Shown: positions 24,801-35,620 of the stretch, piece after piece
Numbering within the stretch: the first letter of the stretch is position 1
Layout of the letters: every line of letters starts with the position of its first letter
Assembly (NCBI GenBank): GCA_023634235.1
Contig: JAMKCF010000014.1
Location: 7,403,001 to 7,467,000 of the forward strand
Source of the DNA: Pisaster brevispinus
Lineage: Eukaryota; Echinodermata; Asteroidea; Forcipulatida; Asteriidae
Reading direction: 5' to 3'
Length of the DNA stretch: 64,000 bases
The notes under the pieces: generated by a model
The model's input: the letters and a program-made list of their open reading frames with translations, nothing else
Database searches by the model: none
What the model was told of the DNA's origin: nothing
Translations under genes and position numbers: made by a program

Positions 24801-27800
24801 GGAACAGTATCAATTTTCATAATATTGTGATCGTCAATTATAATTGTGATTGTATAAACGACATTTATAGGGAAGGTGTACGTTTGGTAATAACTCAAAC
24901 ATTGAGTGGCAACAACAAAAAATTACTTGGTTAGAAGTACATCAGATTTTGATATAGTATAAAGCAATTTGATAATAATTCCACTTCGAACTGATGTGGT
25001 TATGGAAAAATGTACACACATGTATCAGTTTTTATCCCTCCAAAATTGAATCTGAGAAACGTTTTTGTCAGAAACGTTTCTCAGATTGTGTGTTCAAATT
25101 ACGGTTTAATCTTTTTTCGTGGACATAACCGCTCCAGATATTCTGTGATATCTAAAAAATGCTACCACCCTTTGAAATGAATTTTTCACAAGTTAGTTTT
25201 ATTGCATACTTACATTTATATAAAATTAAAATAATTAAACGGTTCCAAAAATTTAAAGTATACTTTGCCTTTAACTTAAAAGTTTTACCAAACTTTTTCT
25301 AGATTGCAAAGAAACGGAACAGTACAATTATGGGAAAAAGAAAAGACGAAACTGCTTGAAGGTAGCAAACAGCGTGAGGAAAACCTGACACGAGAATTGA
25401 ATGAACTACGTGAAACACATGAAGATATGAAGGAGCGTCTCCAACGAAGAATAAAGGTAAACATTGGAATGAAATTGTTTTGTTTTTTAGAGTAAAGAAG
25501 GTACCGTAAAGTTCAGTTTTAAATCAGAGCATTAACTCTGTATTATAAGTTGTTGTATCGTTTCCCTTTTTATTGATCTTTTATTGTTCAGTCTTTATTC
25601 AAAATAATATTGTATTTTAATTACCTTGCATGTGTAACGCAATGTCTTTTTGTTACTTGCATTTATAGTTGTTTCATTTTATTTGTGTGTTGCAGTTTGC
25701 ATTTTGGTGGTAAACGTAACTTTTGGGTGAAACGTCTTTGTTGTGTTTTATGCTAACTTATTGACACACTTATAAATACAGTCAACTAATGTGCAATCTG
25801 TATACCGCAGTCATTTTGTCCTAAAACAAGTTTAGTGTTCCTTTTACGTTCTTTACGTAGCTTATATTTTGGAAATTCAATTTATTATTTGTAGGGCAAT
25901 GCGTTGTGTTGTATTCAAATATTTGCATTATTGTACTTAATGAAGTTACCTCATGGCGATGACGATGCTGAAATTGCAAACACATGTTTTGAGCATTGCC
26001 GTATTACAAAGAAAAAAAAAACCCTTTAAGAATAGGTTTTTAATTTCAGTTCTTGCTTTTGTGCAGGATTTGGAGGAAAAAGTGAAGATGGAACGGATGC
26101 GAGATGTTGTCAACAAGATTATTCCGAAGTCTGGTACGATAAAAGAAGGAATCCAAACACTCCCCTCGAATTCCGAAACATAATATATTGGTGTTGTGTA
26201 TCACTTCATAAAGCACAAAGGAGAACTTAAACAATCACTGGAACTATTTTAAAGCTTGATAAATAAATAACTGTCTGAAGTTGTTTTACTGTTATTATGG
26301 AGCGTAGTTGGAAAAAAATGTACTTGCAAATTAACAACTAAGGAAAAGTACAGCAATGTTTTATATATTTTTTGGATGGTTACCGTAAACTATAAAACCC
26401 ATCCTCTAGTTTTTAAAGCTAAATCCGGAATAGTTTTATTTCAACATACTGCTTATGAAAAAAAAAAACCAAAGTAACAGTGTCCATGTGATCGTCTCCA
26501 GATATTGAAGCTGAATCCGAGACCTTGAAGCGTCAACTGTACACGAAAGAAGTTGATCTCTCCAGGTTTGAGCAAGAGGTTATTAATCAGCAAAGAATCA
26601 CTGTTGGATGCATCAAAGGAATACAGCGTGATTTCAGGTTAGGCACAGATTTATTGTTAATAACTCGTCGTTAATAAATAAACCAAACGTTTGGGTGTAG
26701 CTTCTTCCTTCAAAACGACTGGAGAACAGAACTCAAATACTAGACATAAACATTTTTGAAACAAAATGTCCACTTATTTGGGAAATTTTTCTAAGAAAGG
26801 GGTATTAATGTGTTAAATGCATTGTGGGAATTCAAAAAGACCGCAAAATCCGGCGGCCATCTTGGATTTTGTGTCAGGCTGTACTCAGGGGTTCAAACTA
26901 GGGCCTACATCAAATTTCTATAAAAAAAAATAAAAAAAAAAGTCTACAGGAATGTCTTTTTGTGTTTGCAAAAAAAGCTAAAAATACGTCTCTGAAGTTT
27001 TTAAACCGCAGGTGGTGGCTTATTATGTAATCTGGAGCTATATTGTGATATATGTACTGTTTACGGCTGCTTGGGACTTGAACCTTATAATGTTACTCTT
27101 CTACCAATAATTTTTTTGGTACAGAGTTATGGAAACCAGGCAGGAAGGCCGCAAACTTCGGAAGGACGACTTGAGGAAGATGAACGCCATACTGGACGCC
27201 ATATTGCAGGGGGCCAGAGAGGGGAGGCTAGATATCGTAAAGGCAGATTTACCTCTTCACTATATTGCACTGCCTGAGGTTAGTCAATACTGGATTAGAT
27301 AGTGTCAAGTGTCCTATTTCAAAGCGCCACCCAAGTTTAGCAAAGTCAGTGTTAGCAATTTCTCAAACTTATTAAAGGAGTAACTTAATGGAATAAATAA
27401 ATTCATGATGCTTGCCTGCTTCAAGCTGCAGAATATTTAGGTTCTATTTTATCCCAGGGACTTCAATTTTGCAGTGTGCAGAGTCTTTGAGGCTAATACC
27501 TAATAGTGTATATGGTAACTTTGATTTTTGTATTTGCTTAACCCTTCATTAGGATATTATCGCTCATCCTGGCAAAAGAATGACCAAACCCAGGTAAGTG
27601 AAAGTGCTTAAAAATAAATAATTTTACTACAGGAAAGCATCAAGAAGGTGGCCCATACTGTCTGCACAAATACATGTATATAAAGTAGTCTGAACGAAGT
27701 TAAAGATAAATGGAATAAACGAAGAATGCCAGATCAAACGTTTCAAGGTTCGTTTTTATTAAGACAGGCATTAAATTGCAGGTTAATTTATAGGCAGGTA

Positions 27801-30800
27801 ATTTGTTTTCCATGCATTTGTTCAATCTCTAATCTTATTCTGAAGTTCGCTATTATTAGTATATACTATGTGTATATTAACTTCCAGTGTTCTAGCTCCA
27901 GTAGCCAACAGGCATCTTGAAGAAATAGGGGATTCCCCGGAGGCATCACCAGTTCCCAGCCCTCCTGGTAGCCCAAAGTCATCTCCTCGTCGCATGCCAC
28001 CACAGGAATTGTCTCACTCAGTCTCTACTCCTTCCATCCGGTCCCTATCATCCACCCCAGTGCCGTCCATTGAAACCCCGTCCGAGCCGTTGTCCGTCTG
28101 GAAAAATCCCTCAGTGAAGAACAAGATCTCCGTAGATGAGGTTAATTTTTTTACTAAGTCGCCACGTAGCCTCGGGCCCAAAGCACCGCCAAATCCCAAC
28201 ACTAATCCCTCCGGGAGGAGTCCGAGCCTCGGGCGGAAGAGCCGCGGCTCGACCCACGCTTCCGAAGCACCGAGGAGTCCTTCCTTATTAAAGAGACGGA
28301 CTTTGTCATCACCGGTGCCACCGAACCTCGCTGCTTTGAACCCACCGGAGAGGAGGCGGGCCGGTACGGTCGTAGGAGTGGCAGGGAACTTTCGCTCTGG
28401 TAGCCCCAATCCCGTAGCAAGAAACGGCATGGCATCAGCGAGGAAACTGAGAGGGTCAAGTAAGAGTCAAGCTGGCAATAGTGATGCGGATCCTCCGAAG
28501 GAAGAAGGAACAGGGAATGGCAAGAAACCACGACCGAGGAGTGTTGTGTCTAATCCCGGAGAGGTTGCCCTTGATTCAGGTACGATATTTCAATGTCATT
28601 CCCGTCTATTGCACATTCAAACATAATCTTACTACCTTTATGTCCTTTCACAGTGTTAACCCCTTTTTACCCGTGTATGTGTTGCTGTGCATATACATAT
28701 ACTGCCATATTTTTGATTGATGGTTTGTAATCGTTTATAAATTACTGTGAATTTAAAATGATCTTTGTTTGCTTTCGTGTATTAGCCATTTATAACACAA
28801 CATAATGTCTGCTTCGCTGCCGTCAATTCACTAGCTTAACACACTACCAAGCCTCACAAAGCAATCAATGTATACCTATGAATTCGTACACGTACACCCG
28901 TAAAATAGACACTGACTTTCACCATGAACGGCTGCTGCACATCCTGTCAAAAGTACCGGTAATATAATTCACGTCAAGGCGATGAGTAATATATTTGTAT
29001 GTGTGCCTTTAGGTTAAAAAGGCTATTGTGCCACATTTATTTGTCTCAAGTATCTTCATATTTATATGAATGGCCTTGTATAATGCGGAAAGTTACGTCG
29101 GTTTTCTGATATATTAATATATATATACATATTAATTGCGTATATATTTGGAAATATCTAAATCAGATGAACTTGTGCCTTGACGCCCTTGGTAGTTAAA
29201 AGCAAACCTTCACTACAAAACAATTTACACTGTAATCGTGAACTTGCTGGCAATATAATTTTGTAAAATCTTACATTTTTTTAATCACTAAACAGTTTAA
29301 CTGTTTTCCCTCTGTCCCACACTTCCTAGGGCTGTTTCCCAGCAATCTATAAATGGTTCAATGGAATATTCATGATTGTTGTAATGATTTGATTATAATG
29401 CTACTTCAATGCATAATTTTTCTCAGGCTACTTGCAGATCAGCTGCTGCTTTTTTTATTCGGTGCATATGATAACAACGCAAGGTTGCGCAGGGGATGGG
29501 GTGGGGTTAGAATACCTTAACATTTACCTTTTCCCCCTAAACTTGAAACTGGTGCAAGTTTCCCTGAGAAATGTCTAAAAAATTGTCACTATGCAAAACA
29601 AGTTTCACCCAATACAACATTTCCTTTATCCAATTGGCCATTAGAAATATTATTTAAATTCAACGGAGATACGTCAAGCTAATTTGGTGATTAGTTTGTT
29701 TATAGGTTGTTTGCATACTCTATTAATACGAGATAAAGGAAATTACTAAAAAAACATACACATGTAAAAAATATGTATAATACTAACATACATTTATGTA
29801 TCATACCTTCAAACATGCGGTAGGAAATGCTGATACGGCATTTTCAAAGCCAAAAAAAATGATGAAGGATGGAAAGTGGTGGAAGGGTCTTATCCTTTTC
29901 TTGCTATTATTCTGTGACTGTCCCCGTCTGACACTGCAACACTGCACTAGCGGTTTACGTAATAACCCTCACCCCCCAAATTCGCCCACCGACAAACATC
30001 CTAGCTCTGTCAGTATTTTTCCTGTCTTGTTCTCTTATAAAAGTGTCGAAATAAGCATGTGCTAACTATACTGTCACGTATTGTTACTTGAGAATTTCAT
30101 TAGCATGTGAACGTCGCTAAACCTAACAGCTGACCTAGAACTAAACTGTAATTTCTACCACACTAAAATGTTTGTTTATGTTGATTGATTTGTATAACTG
30201 GCACCATGTATAATTTATTTTTTGCTGCAGTTATTCCGATTGTATTGCTTTTGTGTTACCCTTTGCTGTTTCCATGGATATCAATGTTTTGTACTAACAT
30301 GCAGGGAGCCATCGAAGGACAAATGGCAGTGTTTTAAAAGAAGGTCATCTGTCGGTTTTGCCAGGTTTGGAATCCACATTTACCTTTATTACGCTCCAAG
30401 TATCAAAATCAGTTGTTTTCCTCGGTCATCATTAACCCCATCTCTAAAATTTATTTCACGAGAATGATCAGGGGAATGGAACAATGAGACGAGTGAAGGA
30501 TATATAGCCATAGAGAAGATGCAACTAAACCAGCCACAGCCCATTGTCACTCACACGTTTTGCATCATCGCATTCTTTATTCCAATTATTCACACCTGTT
30601 ATACTCATTTAAACGCATATGGTGAGAAATGTCCACTAACCGAGAGCAGTTGCTCTAAGCTTGTGTGGAATAATGGTTGATTATTCATGCATACACGTCT
30701 CGGCAACCAACAGCTGTTTGTACACTCGCGAATGGATACATATGTACATTTATTATGAAAGGTGAATAAAGAATAAAGAATAAAGAAGTACATGTACATT

Positions 30801-32184
30801 CATTGCCACCAATTTGTTTTGTGCTCACAGCTGATTGCATACTCACTCTGTAAACTGTGTGCAGTGCATCCACATCATGTAACATGCAGTTTGAGATAAC
30901 TAACTAGAACGTAGAATGCAAAATATAGTTTAGATTTCAACGAGTTCAGTGTATACTGTTTTCTATCTTAATTAATTCCCTTCATCTGTCTTTTTCTATC
31001 AAGTTGTCTTTAATATCGATCAAATTGACTTAGTTCCATGAAAATTAGTGTTTTGGTTGTTCTTTAATTTAACTGTTTGTTGTAAAAGTAATTGCGTTAT
31101 GAAATTTGTCTCTTCCATAGAGCACCCAGACTTGATTGACAAAGAAACTGGACAGGTGGATGTAGTCACTGCTCGCATATGTTTCCCGCACTTTTCGGAA
31201 GAACAAGTAAGAATCCAAATTGCATATGAAAACCAATATTATAAGGAAACATTTATAAAGAAACGCCGTCCTGTACAAAATTAGTACAGACTGGTAAATT
31301 AAGCCACGCCCATACTATAGTGACCTCTACCATTCTCTCGTCTTCTTTTACGATTGACATTATGATTGACATTATTTTTGGGCGACAATGAGTCGACCGC
31401 TTAGTGTGGCGCTGTCGGTTTATTTGATGTATTTTTTTTCTGCATGGTTAGATACGGGAACATTTACAGCAATTCAAGAAATACGACACGAATGCAGACT
31501 ACAGCTTGGATTTCATGGAGATGACGCAGGCGATTCAGTCAACGGTTTCTGATTATTACAAACCCAGGCAAATAAAGGTAAATTAATATACAATTTCCAC
31601 TCTCCCTTATCTCTCAACCATAACAAACCATACATTAAAGAAATGGCGTACGTAGAAGTAAGCATTAACATAATATCATTTAAGAACATGCATCGTAAAC
31701 AGAGTGCTTGGTGTAAGTGCATTCAGTAATAGTAATATTTAATATACAACCTTGTCCTATTTTTAGAGACCTGCATGCGTTTTCGTTGCTTGCGAAATAA
31801 ATGCTTAAAAAGCAGCGTTGCGACATTAGTTCATGAAACTTTCCTTCCGTTTGTAACTTTTCATGTTAGTTGCAGGACACGTTTCTTGACCCTTTTTGAC
31901 GGAATACAATCTATTTTTCTTTTAAATTATTGACTTTCTTATTAATTTATTTGTATCTATTCAAATATTTATGCATATTGTGTGTTAATCATTATTTGTA
32001 ATTGTTTTGTACGCAGGAAGCTATGGTAGAAAGTGATGTGGACCAGTCAGATTCCGTTGATTTCTATGAGTACCTTGGTATTTCCACGATGCTTATGATG
32101 AAAGTGGGCAAGTCCGAGATATTCCGTAGTAGCATGGTCAAGCATGCTGGGGGATCTATATCCAAAGTCTGCTCCATACAGTGA
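18855..32184 (+). CDS. 13-exon coiled-coil / EF-hand protein with C-terminal CaaX box
   Basis: I do not recognise this gene. Exons: 18855-19047, 22731-22883, 23304-23358, 23976-24114, 25303-25456, 26067-26133, 26502-26637, 27125-27278, 27553-27593, 27888-28579, 31121-31206, 31452-31577, 32017-32184. All introns are GT-AG and reading phase is kept at every junction. From the ATG at 18877 the product is 713 aa. The first exon enters with two bases missing, so an upstream exon is possible. Residues about 1-343 are helical, with long coiled-coil stretches rich in Glu/Lys/Gln (110-300). Residues 357-588 are a basic, disordered Ser/Pro linker with many SP sites. The C-terminus has two canonical EF loops, 628-639 (DTNADYSLDFME) and 665-676 (DVDQSDSVDFYE), so it should bind Ca2+. 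It ends in CSIQ, a likely farnesylation site. A Ca2+-responsive membrane-tethered scaffold is an inference. Confidence 0.8.
19826..19920 (+). mobile_element. tRNA-like fragment in intron 1
   Basis: AGTGGATAGAGCATTGCCCTG resembles an A box with D arm and anticodon arm, and CAGGGTTCGCACCCC resembles a B box about 50 bp later. The spacing is wide and the arms do not all pair. This is a decayed tRNA-derived element rather than a tRNA gene. A similar weak B-box word, GGGATTCGAACCC, is at about 19600 on the plus strand. Confidence 0.35.
20300..20520. mobile_element. Two family-B SINEs joined head to head
   Basis: A minus-strand SINE (tail at 20305-20398, T arm at 20399-20420) meets a plus-strand copy (A box, TAAGACACTGCTCTAG and T arm GTGGG-TTCGAAT-CCCAC at about 20437-20515). 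The outer parts TATACTCAGTACTTACCCGAG and the mirrored sequence at 21205-21260 are the shared SINE tail. The pair forms an inverted repeat whose right arm is split by the insertion at 20522-21198. Confidence 0.65.
20522..21198. mobile_element. Non-autonomous element inserted in a SINE tail
   Basis: The segment begins GGCAAGCTGCGAAGCAGAG and ends GGCAGCTTCGCTGTTCTAG, which are imperfect inverted repeats (core GCTGCGAAGCAG against GCAGCTTCGCTG). It contains a CCGT run (20570-20615) and a duplicated block (GGTCATAACTCCTTATTGCAAT at about 20975 and 21120). On both sides it interrupts the SINE sequence that is uninterrupted in the other copy. There is no ORF. Confidence 0.55.
21199..21285 (+). mobile_element. 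SINE family-B tail, continuation after the insertion
   Basis: TTTTCACAGAACTTGGGTAAG, then TACTGAGTATACAGTGCTAAC and ACACATCGGTGTAGGGTAAAAACC. This is the reverse complement of 20300-20375 and completes the plus-strand SINE. Confidence 0.6.
21520..21935 (-). mobile_element. tRNA-derived SINE (family C)
   Basis: At the right edge the minus strand reads GTGTCGTGGCCGAGTGGATAAG, an A-box region of a class II (long variable arm) tRNA, with the B box GGGTTCGAGCCCCGG. The body runs left to an AAT-rich tail at 21520-21535. A second diverged copy is at 23490-23800 with the same order of blocks. An apparent 112-codon minus-strand ORF is only this repeat. Confidence 0.7.
23490..23800 (-). mobile_element. 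tRNA-derived SINE (family C), diverged copy
   Basis: It shares ordered blocks with 21520-21935: ACACCGGGG, GATAAGTG, GTCCCATCCAAACGAC, CTTGCTCAAGGAC, GTGCCACGACCGG, TCTGCTGATCAGAAACAC. It lies in the intron between exons 3 and 4 of the EF-hand gene. The B box is mutated. Confidence 0.65.
24864..25278. mobile_element. MITE with internal hairpin, in intron 4
   Basis: The left end TATAGGGAAGGTGTACGTTT and the right end AAAGTATACTTTGCCTTTAA (top strand) form an imperfect inverted repeat. Near the centre is a perfect hairpin with 14-bp arms TCTGAGAAACGTTT/AAACGTTTCTCAGA at 25051-25086. A further palindrome AGATATTCTGTGATATCT is at 25137-25154. The layout fits a small non-autonomous DNA element. 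I recall similar GGTAATTACTC-bearing repeats in sea-star genomes, but cannot check this. Confidence 0.5.
30305..30364 (+). CDS. Possible 60-nt cassette exon of the EF-hand gene
   Basis: In the 2.5-kb intron between exons 10 and 11, an AG (ending 30304) and a GT (30365) enclose 60 nt. This segment enters in phase 1, leaves in phase 1 and is open in the gene's frame (it would add 20 residues beginning GSHRRTNG). Against it: the donor GTTTGG is weak, and the TACTAAC branch-like word sits too close to the AG. It could be an alternative exon or a chance match. Confidence 0.3.
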
Positions 32185-32267
32185 ACCGTTGTCGCCAAAG
32201 TAGAAATAATATAATTCAAATTCAGTAAACAGTTGACTTCAACCTTAGTGAGAGATTCACGTTTCAC

Positions 32268-32362
32268 GCTACATACGAAGTGTAGACTTGAGAACAAAAG
32301 AAGTCCACACAATGTAAGGGACTTGAAACACTCTGTGGACTTACACACGTCCACACAGTGTT
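32268..32362. repeat. Dispersed repeat rich in GTCCACA (copy 2), in the 3' UTR
   Basis: CGAAGTGTAGACTTGAGAAC, AAAAGAAGTCCACACAATG, GACTTGAAACACT and GTGGACTTACACACGTCCAC are the inverted match of 10676-10790. It lies about 90 bp after the stop codon of the EF-hand gene, probably inside its 3' UTR. Confidence 0.6.
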
Positions 32363-33089
32363 ATCTATAGCATGTCCATTGTAACGAGGAATAGGACTTT
32401 CCTTAAGTGTACAAAACAAAGGAATGTCCACACAGTGACTGCAACACAGAGCCGTGTGTGTCAGTTTTGGTGAACATTCATATATTCGTTGTTCATTTTA
32501 ACTGGCGCGAGGAGTTCAATTCAATTTGTGTGAGCTGTCCGCTCAATCCGAACGAACGTATTTACATGTAACTTTTCATTTTGTGCCATTTTTATGATAT
32601 AATAAGTAAGCTACGGTATACACCGGAACTTGTGTGGATTTATTCACTTCATGGTCTGTAACTACTCGGTTCAACTTGAAAGCAACTTGAGAGTGCAAAG
32701 TACCCCGTCCAATGACCATGAATGTACTATTCAGTAGGCCTACTCACTGAAACTTGTGCGAGCCATATCACTCCAACTTGAGTGAAATATTCAACTTGTG
32801 GAAATACATTTAAGCTTTGCTTTTGTGTAGAACGGGCGACTTGGGTGTAAATAACTCGAATACAAAAATAAAAAATAGCTTAACTAGCTCCATTCTACAA
32901 AAAGGAATAATTCGAGTGATATATCGTCTTCTTCGTCAGTATATTTGAATAATAACAGAAAAACCGAGTTTTATATTTAAAATTAAGATGTTTTATTGTT
33001 TAGCCGGCATAATGAATCGAGGGGAAAAAACCCTAAATACTCAGATATTGACAATCAGTTTATAAAGTTATTTAATTTTAAGTTGTCAC

Positions 33090-33095
33090 AATAAA
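33090..33095 (+). terminator. Candidate polyadenylation signal of the EF-hand gene
   Basis: AATAAA occurs about 0.9 kb after the stop codon at 32184, in AT-rich sequence followed by TTGTCTCACAAG. Another AATAAA is at 33267-33272. Either would give a 0.9-1.1 kb 3' UTR that includes a dispersed repeat at 32268-32362. Confidence 0.35.
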
Positions 33096-33299
33096 GATAA
33101 CTATCATTAATACAACATATTGTCTCACAAGCCTTTCACGGTTTTATTCCAAAATTTCAGCATGTTTTTTTATCTTTTCTGAATGAAAATACTCATTTTT
33201 AATACATATTTCGAAATGTCATGACACTTTGAGAGTAATGTTTTTGATTTGTTAGTTGATGTCTTGAATAAATACAGTTTTGAAATTGGGAAGAGGGAA

Positions 33300-34050
33300 A
33301 TAGTTTGAAGACCGATTTGTTGATTCCGATAGTGGCACAGCAGAACAACAAATTAAAGCAAATGCCACTAAAGAGTAACCCATACCCTTTTAATTATCAG
33401 CAAAAGAGTGCTTATATAGTTATACATGTACATGTATTCCCGTCATGTTTAGCGTATCCACCACTTGGTTTACATAATCGTACACATTACGGATGTGTAG
33501 ACCCTGGGCCCGGGCGAGGGGCTGGAGGGTTCTGTAAAGAAGGGATGATGAAACCAGTTCTGGTGAATCGCTTTTATTTATAAGTGCTTTCTCACCAACA
33601 GTCATCCACAATGTGTTAATCCTAACTACACATCATAACTTTAAAGAAACATTACAAAATCTATCGCCAAAATACACTCAAATCCATTATCAATCAACAA
33701 TACAGTTTTGGGAAAAACCCTAAGGTCAAAACTAACCTGACTGCATGTGTTACTTAAAATAACTACTGACAATAACTATGCCACATAAACAGTCTTAGTT
33801 TTGCAGATGGCTGGTAGAAATTGACATAAAGAAATACATAATGAAAGAGGATAAAGAAAAACATAGTATTTGGCTCATAAACAAAAAGATAAGAAAAACC
33901 ACTGGTCCTTAGTTAATTTGGTTTATATAAACAAAAGCTGACTTGGCAAAACTCTGCAACTGGTTACTAACCTGGCACTTGCCTCTTATAAAGTAAAACA
34001 AAGGAAGTTGTTCAGGCAGAGTGGTTATTCAAAGCTATCCATAATCTCCT
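33300..34050. other. No gene; copy 1 of an 80-bp direct repeat
   Basis: GGATGATGAAACCAGTTCTG, GTGAATCGCTTTTATTT and TTCTCACCAACAGTCATCC, ending CACAATGTG (about 33533-33614), are repeated nearly unchanged at 36109-36188 in the same orientation. The rest is AT-rich non-coding sequence. Confidence 0.6.
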
Positions 34051-34239
34051 GGCTACCCCGACAACACTAGATCCATAAAGGTGGATTGAGATCCGGCAAT
34101 TTTTTAACGACCGCAGATCAAGATCCTGTGTTGCGTTTACACCAGCGCTTGATCCGGCTCCGATCCAACTTTTGAACCGGATGTATATTGGTCACGTTGT
34201 CACCGCTCCTCGCAAAGAGCTCAAGGGTTACGTGGCTAA

Positions 34240-35069
34240 GGCCCCGTTCCCACTGGACCCCGCATTGATCGCGCAATTCGAGAAAAGGGCGATCAGACCC
34301 CGCAATTTCTCGAAAAGGGCGATCAAAGGGCGATCAAGCGTAAGTGGGAACGCGAGGGCGATCAGGATCAGACCCCGCAATTTTGATCCACCTCGGGAGT
34401 AGGATTAAAGCGGGATCTGATCGCCCTTGTGGATTAATGGGCGATCAAAAGTCTAGTGGGAACGCAAAGGGCGATCAGACCCCGCAATTTGAGGGCGAAC
34501 ATCCGGTACGGTAGGCCCGAATGGCGCGAAAATGGTGTTCTTTTTTCTTCTATTCCCAGCAAGCACCACGCATTTGGTGACATGAATTGCAAGTAAAGCA
34601 TAAAGCAGTATTGACGTCACGTGACGATACCAACTACACGTTCTGTACAACGCATCCACACTAATCCCAAACCCACGCTTTAATTTTTGATGCATTGTAT
34701 TCATACGTGCACGTTCTTTAAAGATGGCAGCGCCTAGCAATAAACGTCCCATAAATTCGTCAAAAAAAACCTCCCAAAAAGATGAGAAGCGTGGCAAACT
34801 ATGGTCGGACGAGGAGCTGGGCAATTTTTAGGACATCTGGGCCAGTCAAGAAATTCAAAACACACTGTGTGGTCGCCATAGATACGTTGCGCCTGCGCAC
34901 TGCCCACTTGGTCGACCTGCGTTGGTGAACTTTGAATCCACTTCCGTTCCCAAAAGGGAGATCAATGCGCGATCATACTCTAGTGGGAACGCGACCGCGA
35001 TTCACGTCTGCGACTAATCCTTTTGCGGGGTCAGGATCTCATAATTGTGGATCCAGTGGGAACGCGGTC
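34240..35069. mobile_element. Nested Harbinger-type element, 830 bp, TSD TAA
   Basis: The termini GGCCCCGTTCCCACTGGA (left) and its inverted partner GACCGCGTTCCCACTGGAT (right, other strand) are flanked directly by TAA at 34237-34239 and 35070-35072. A 3-bp TWA duplication is the mark of PIF/Harbinger elements. Short words CGATCAGACCCCGCAATT and GGGCGATCA repeat inside the left end. It carries a remnant of the Myb/SANT accessory gene, which agrees with the class. Confidence 0.75.
34724..34888 (+). pseudogene. Harbinger Myb/SANT-like protein remnant
   Basis: From ATG 34724 the frame gives a Lys/Ser-rich leader and then KLWSDEELGNF, a TAG at 34829-34831, and then in the same frame DIWASQEIQNTLCG. 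This is the start of the Myb/SANT DNA-binding domain (W-[ST]-D-E-E ... IW ... IQ..L.G) of the second Harbinger protein, which helps bring the transposase to the element ends. The stop codon replaces the residue expected between F and D. The domain is cut short by internal deletion and the transposase itself is absent. Confidence 0.65.
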
Positions 35070-35620
35070 TAAGATCAAAGGTCACGATTACAGCGCGCCA
35101 CTTCTAGAAATATTACCAATGCGAGGGTAGAATGCAGAAAATACATTACAGCAAATGATACGGATAACAACGACCATGCAGGTAGAAATATTTTGTAGAT
35201 GGGAATTAACAAAATACACACACAAGGCAAGCTCCGAACGTAACGATGTATGTATAAGGACGCTGAAAACAACAAAACCTTCACACACGCACAGTCCACA
35301 CACACACAGCACACAGCAAAGCCACCAAAGCACAAGCAAAAAGGGCGCCATTCGTAGCGAAACCGGAAATGACTACATGTACATCGAATTGTAGTGTCTG
35401 ATCCACCTTTGCGTTGACACTTGTATTTGGAATCTACTTTGCCGGATCTGATCCACCAATTGCCGGATTCAACCCTCCTCGAAAGGTGGATTAAAATTGC
35501 CGGATCTTGAACCGGGTCTGATCCTGCTTTTTGCGTTTACACTAGCCGTTAATCCACATTGCCGGATCAGACCCGGGTCTGATCCACCTTTCTGGATCTA
35601 GTGTAAACGGGGTCCATAGC

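Larger units (their letters stand above)
34051..35620. mobile_element. Outer non-autonomous DNA element with GTTTACACTAGATCC ends
   Basis: The left end has CCCCGACAACACTAGATCC followed by AAAGGTGGATTGAGATCCGG. The right end, read on the other strand, has CCCCGTTTACACTAGATCC, then AGAAAGGTGGATCAGACC. Further copies of TTGCCGGATC and GATCCACC lie inside both ends. Its target duplication is not clear. A second element (34240-35069) is nested within it. There is no ORF of its own. Confidence 0.65.

Noticed and set aside
28014..28531. Minus-strand ORFs of 138 and 109 codons
   Set aside because: Antisense shadows of the GC-richer Ser/Pro exon 27888-28579.
35075..35394. Cys/Val-rich ORFs near 35.2 kb
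   Set aside because: They come from CA-rich sequence (ACACACAGCACACAGC) inside the outer DNA element.
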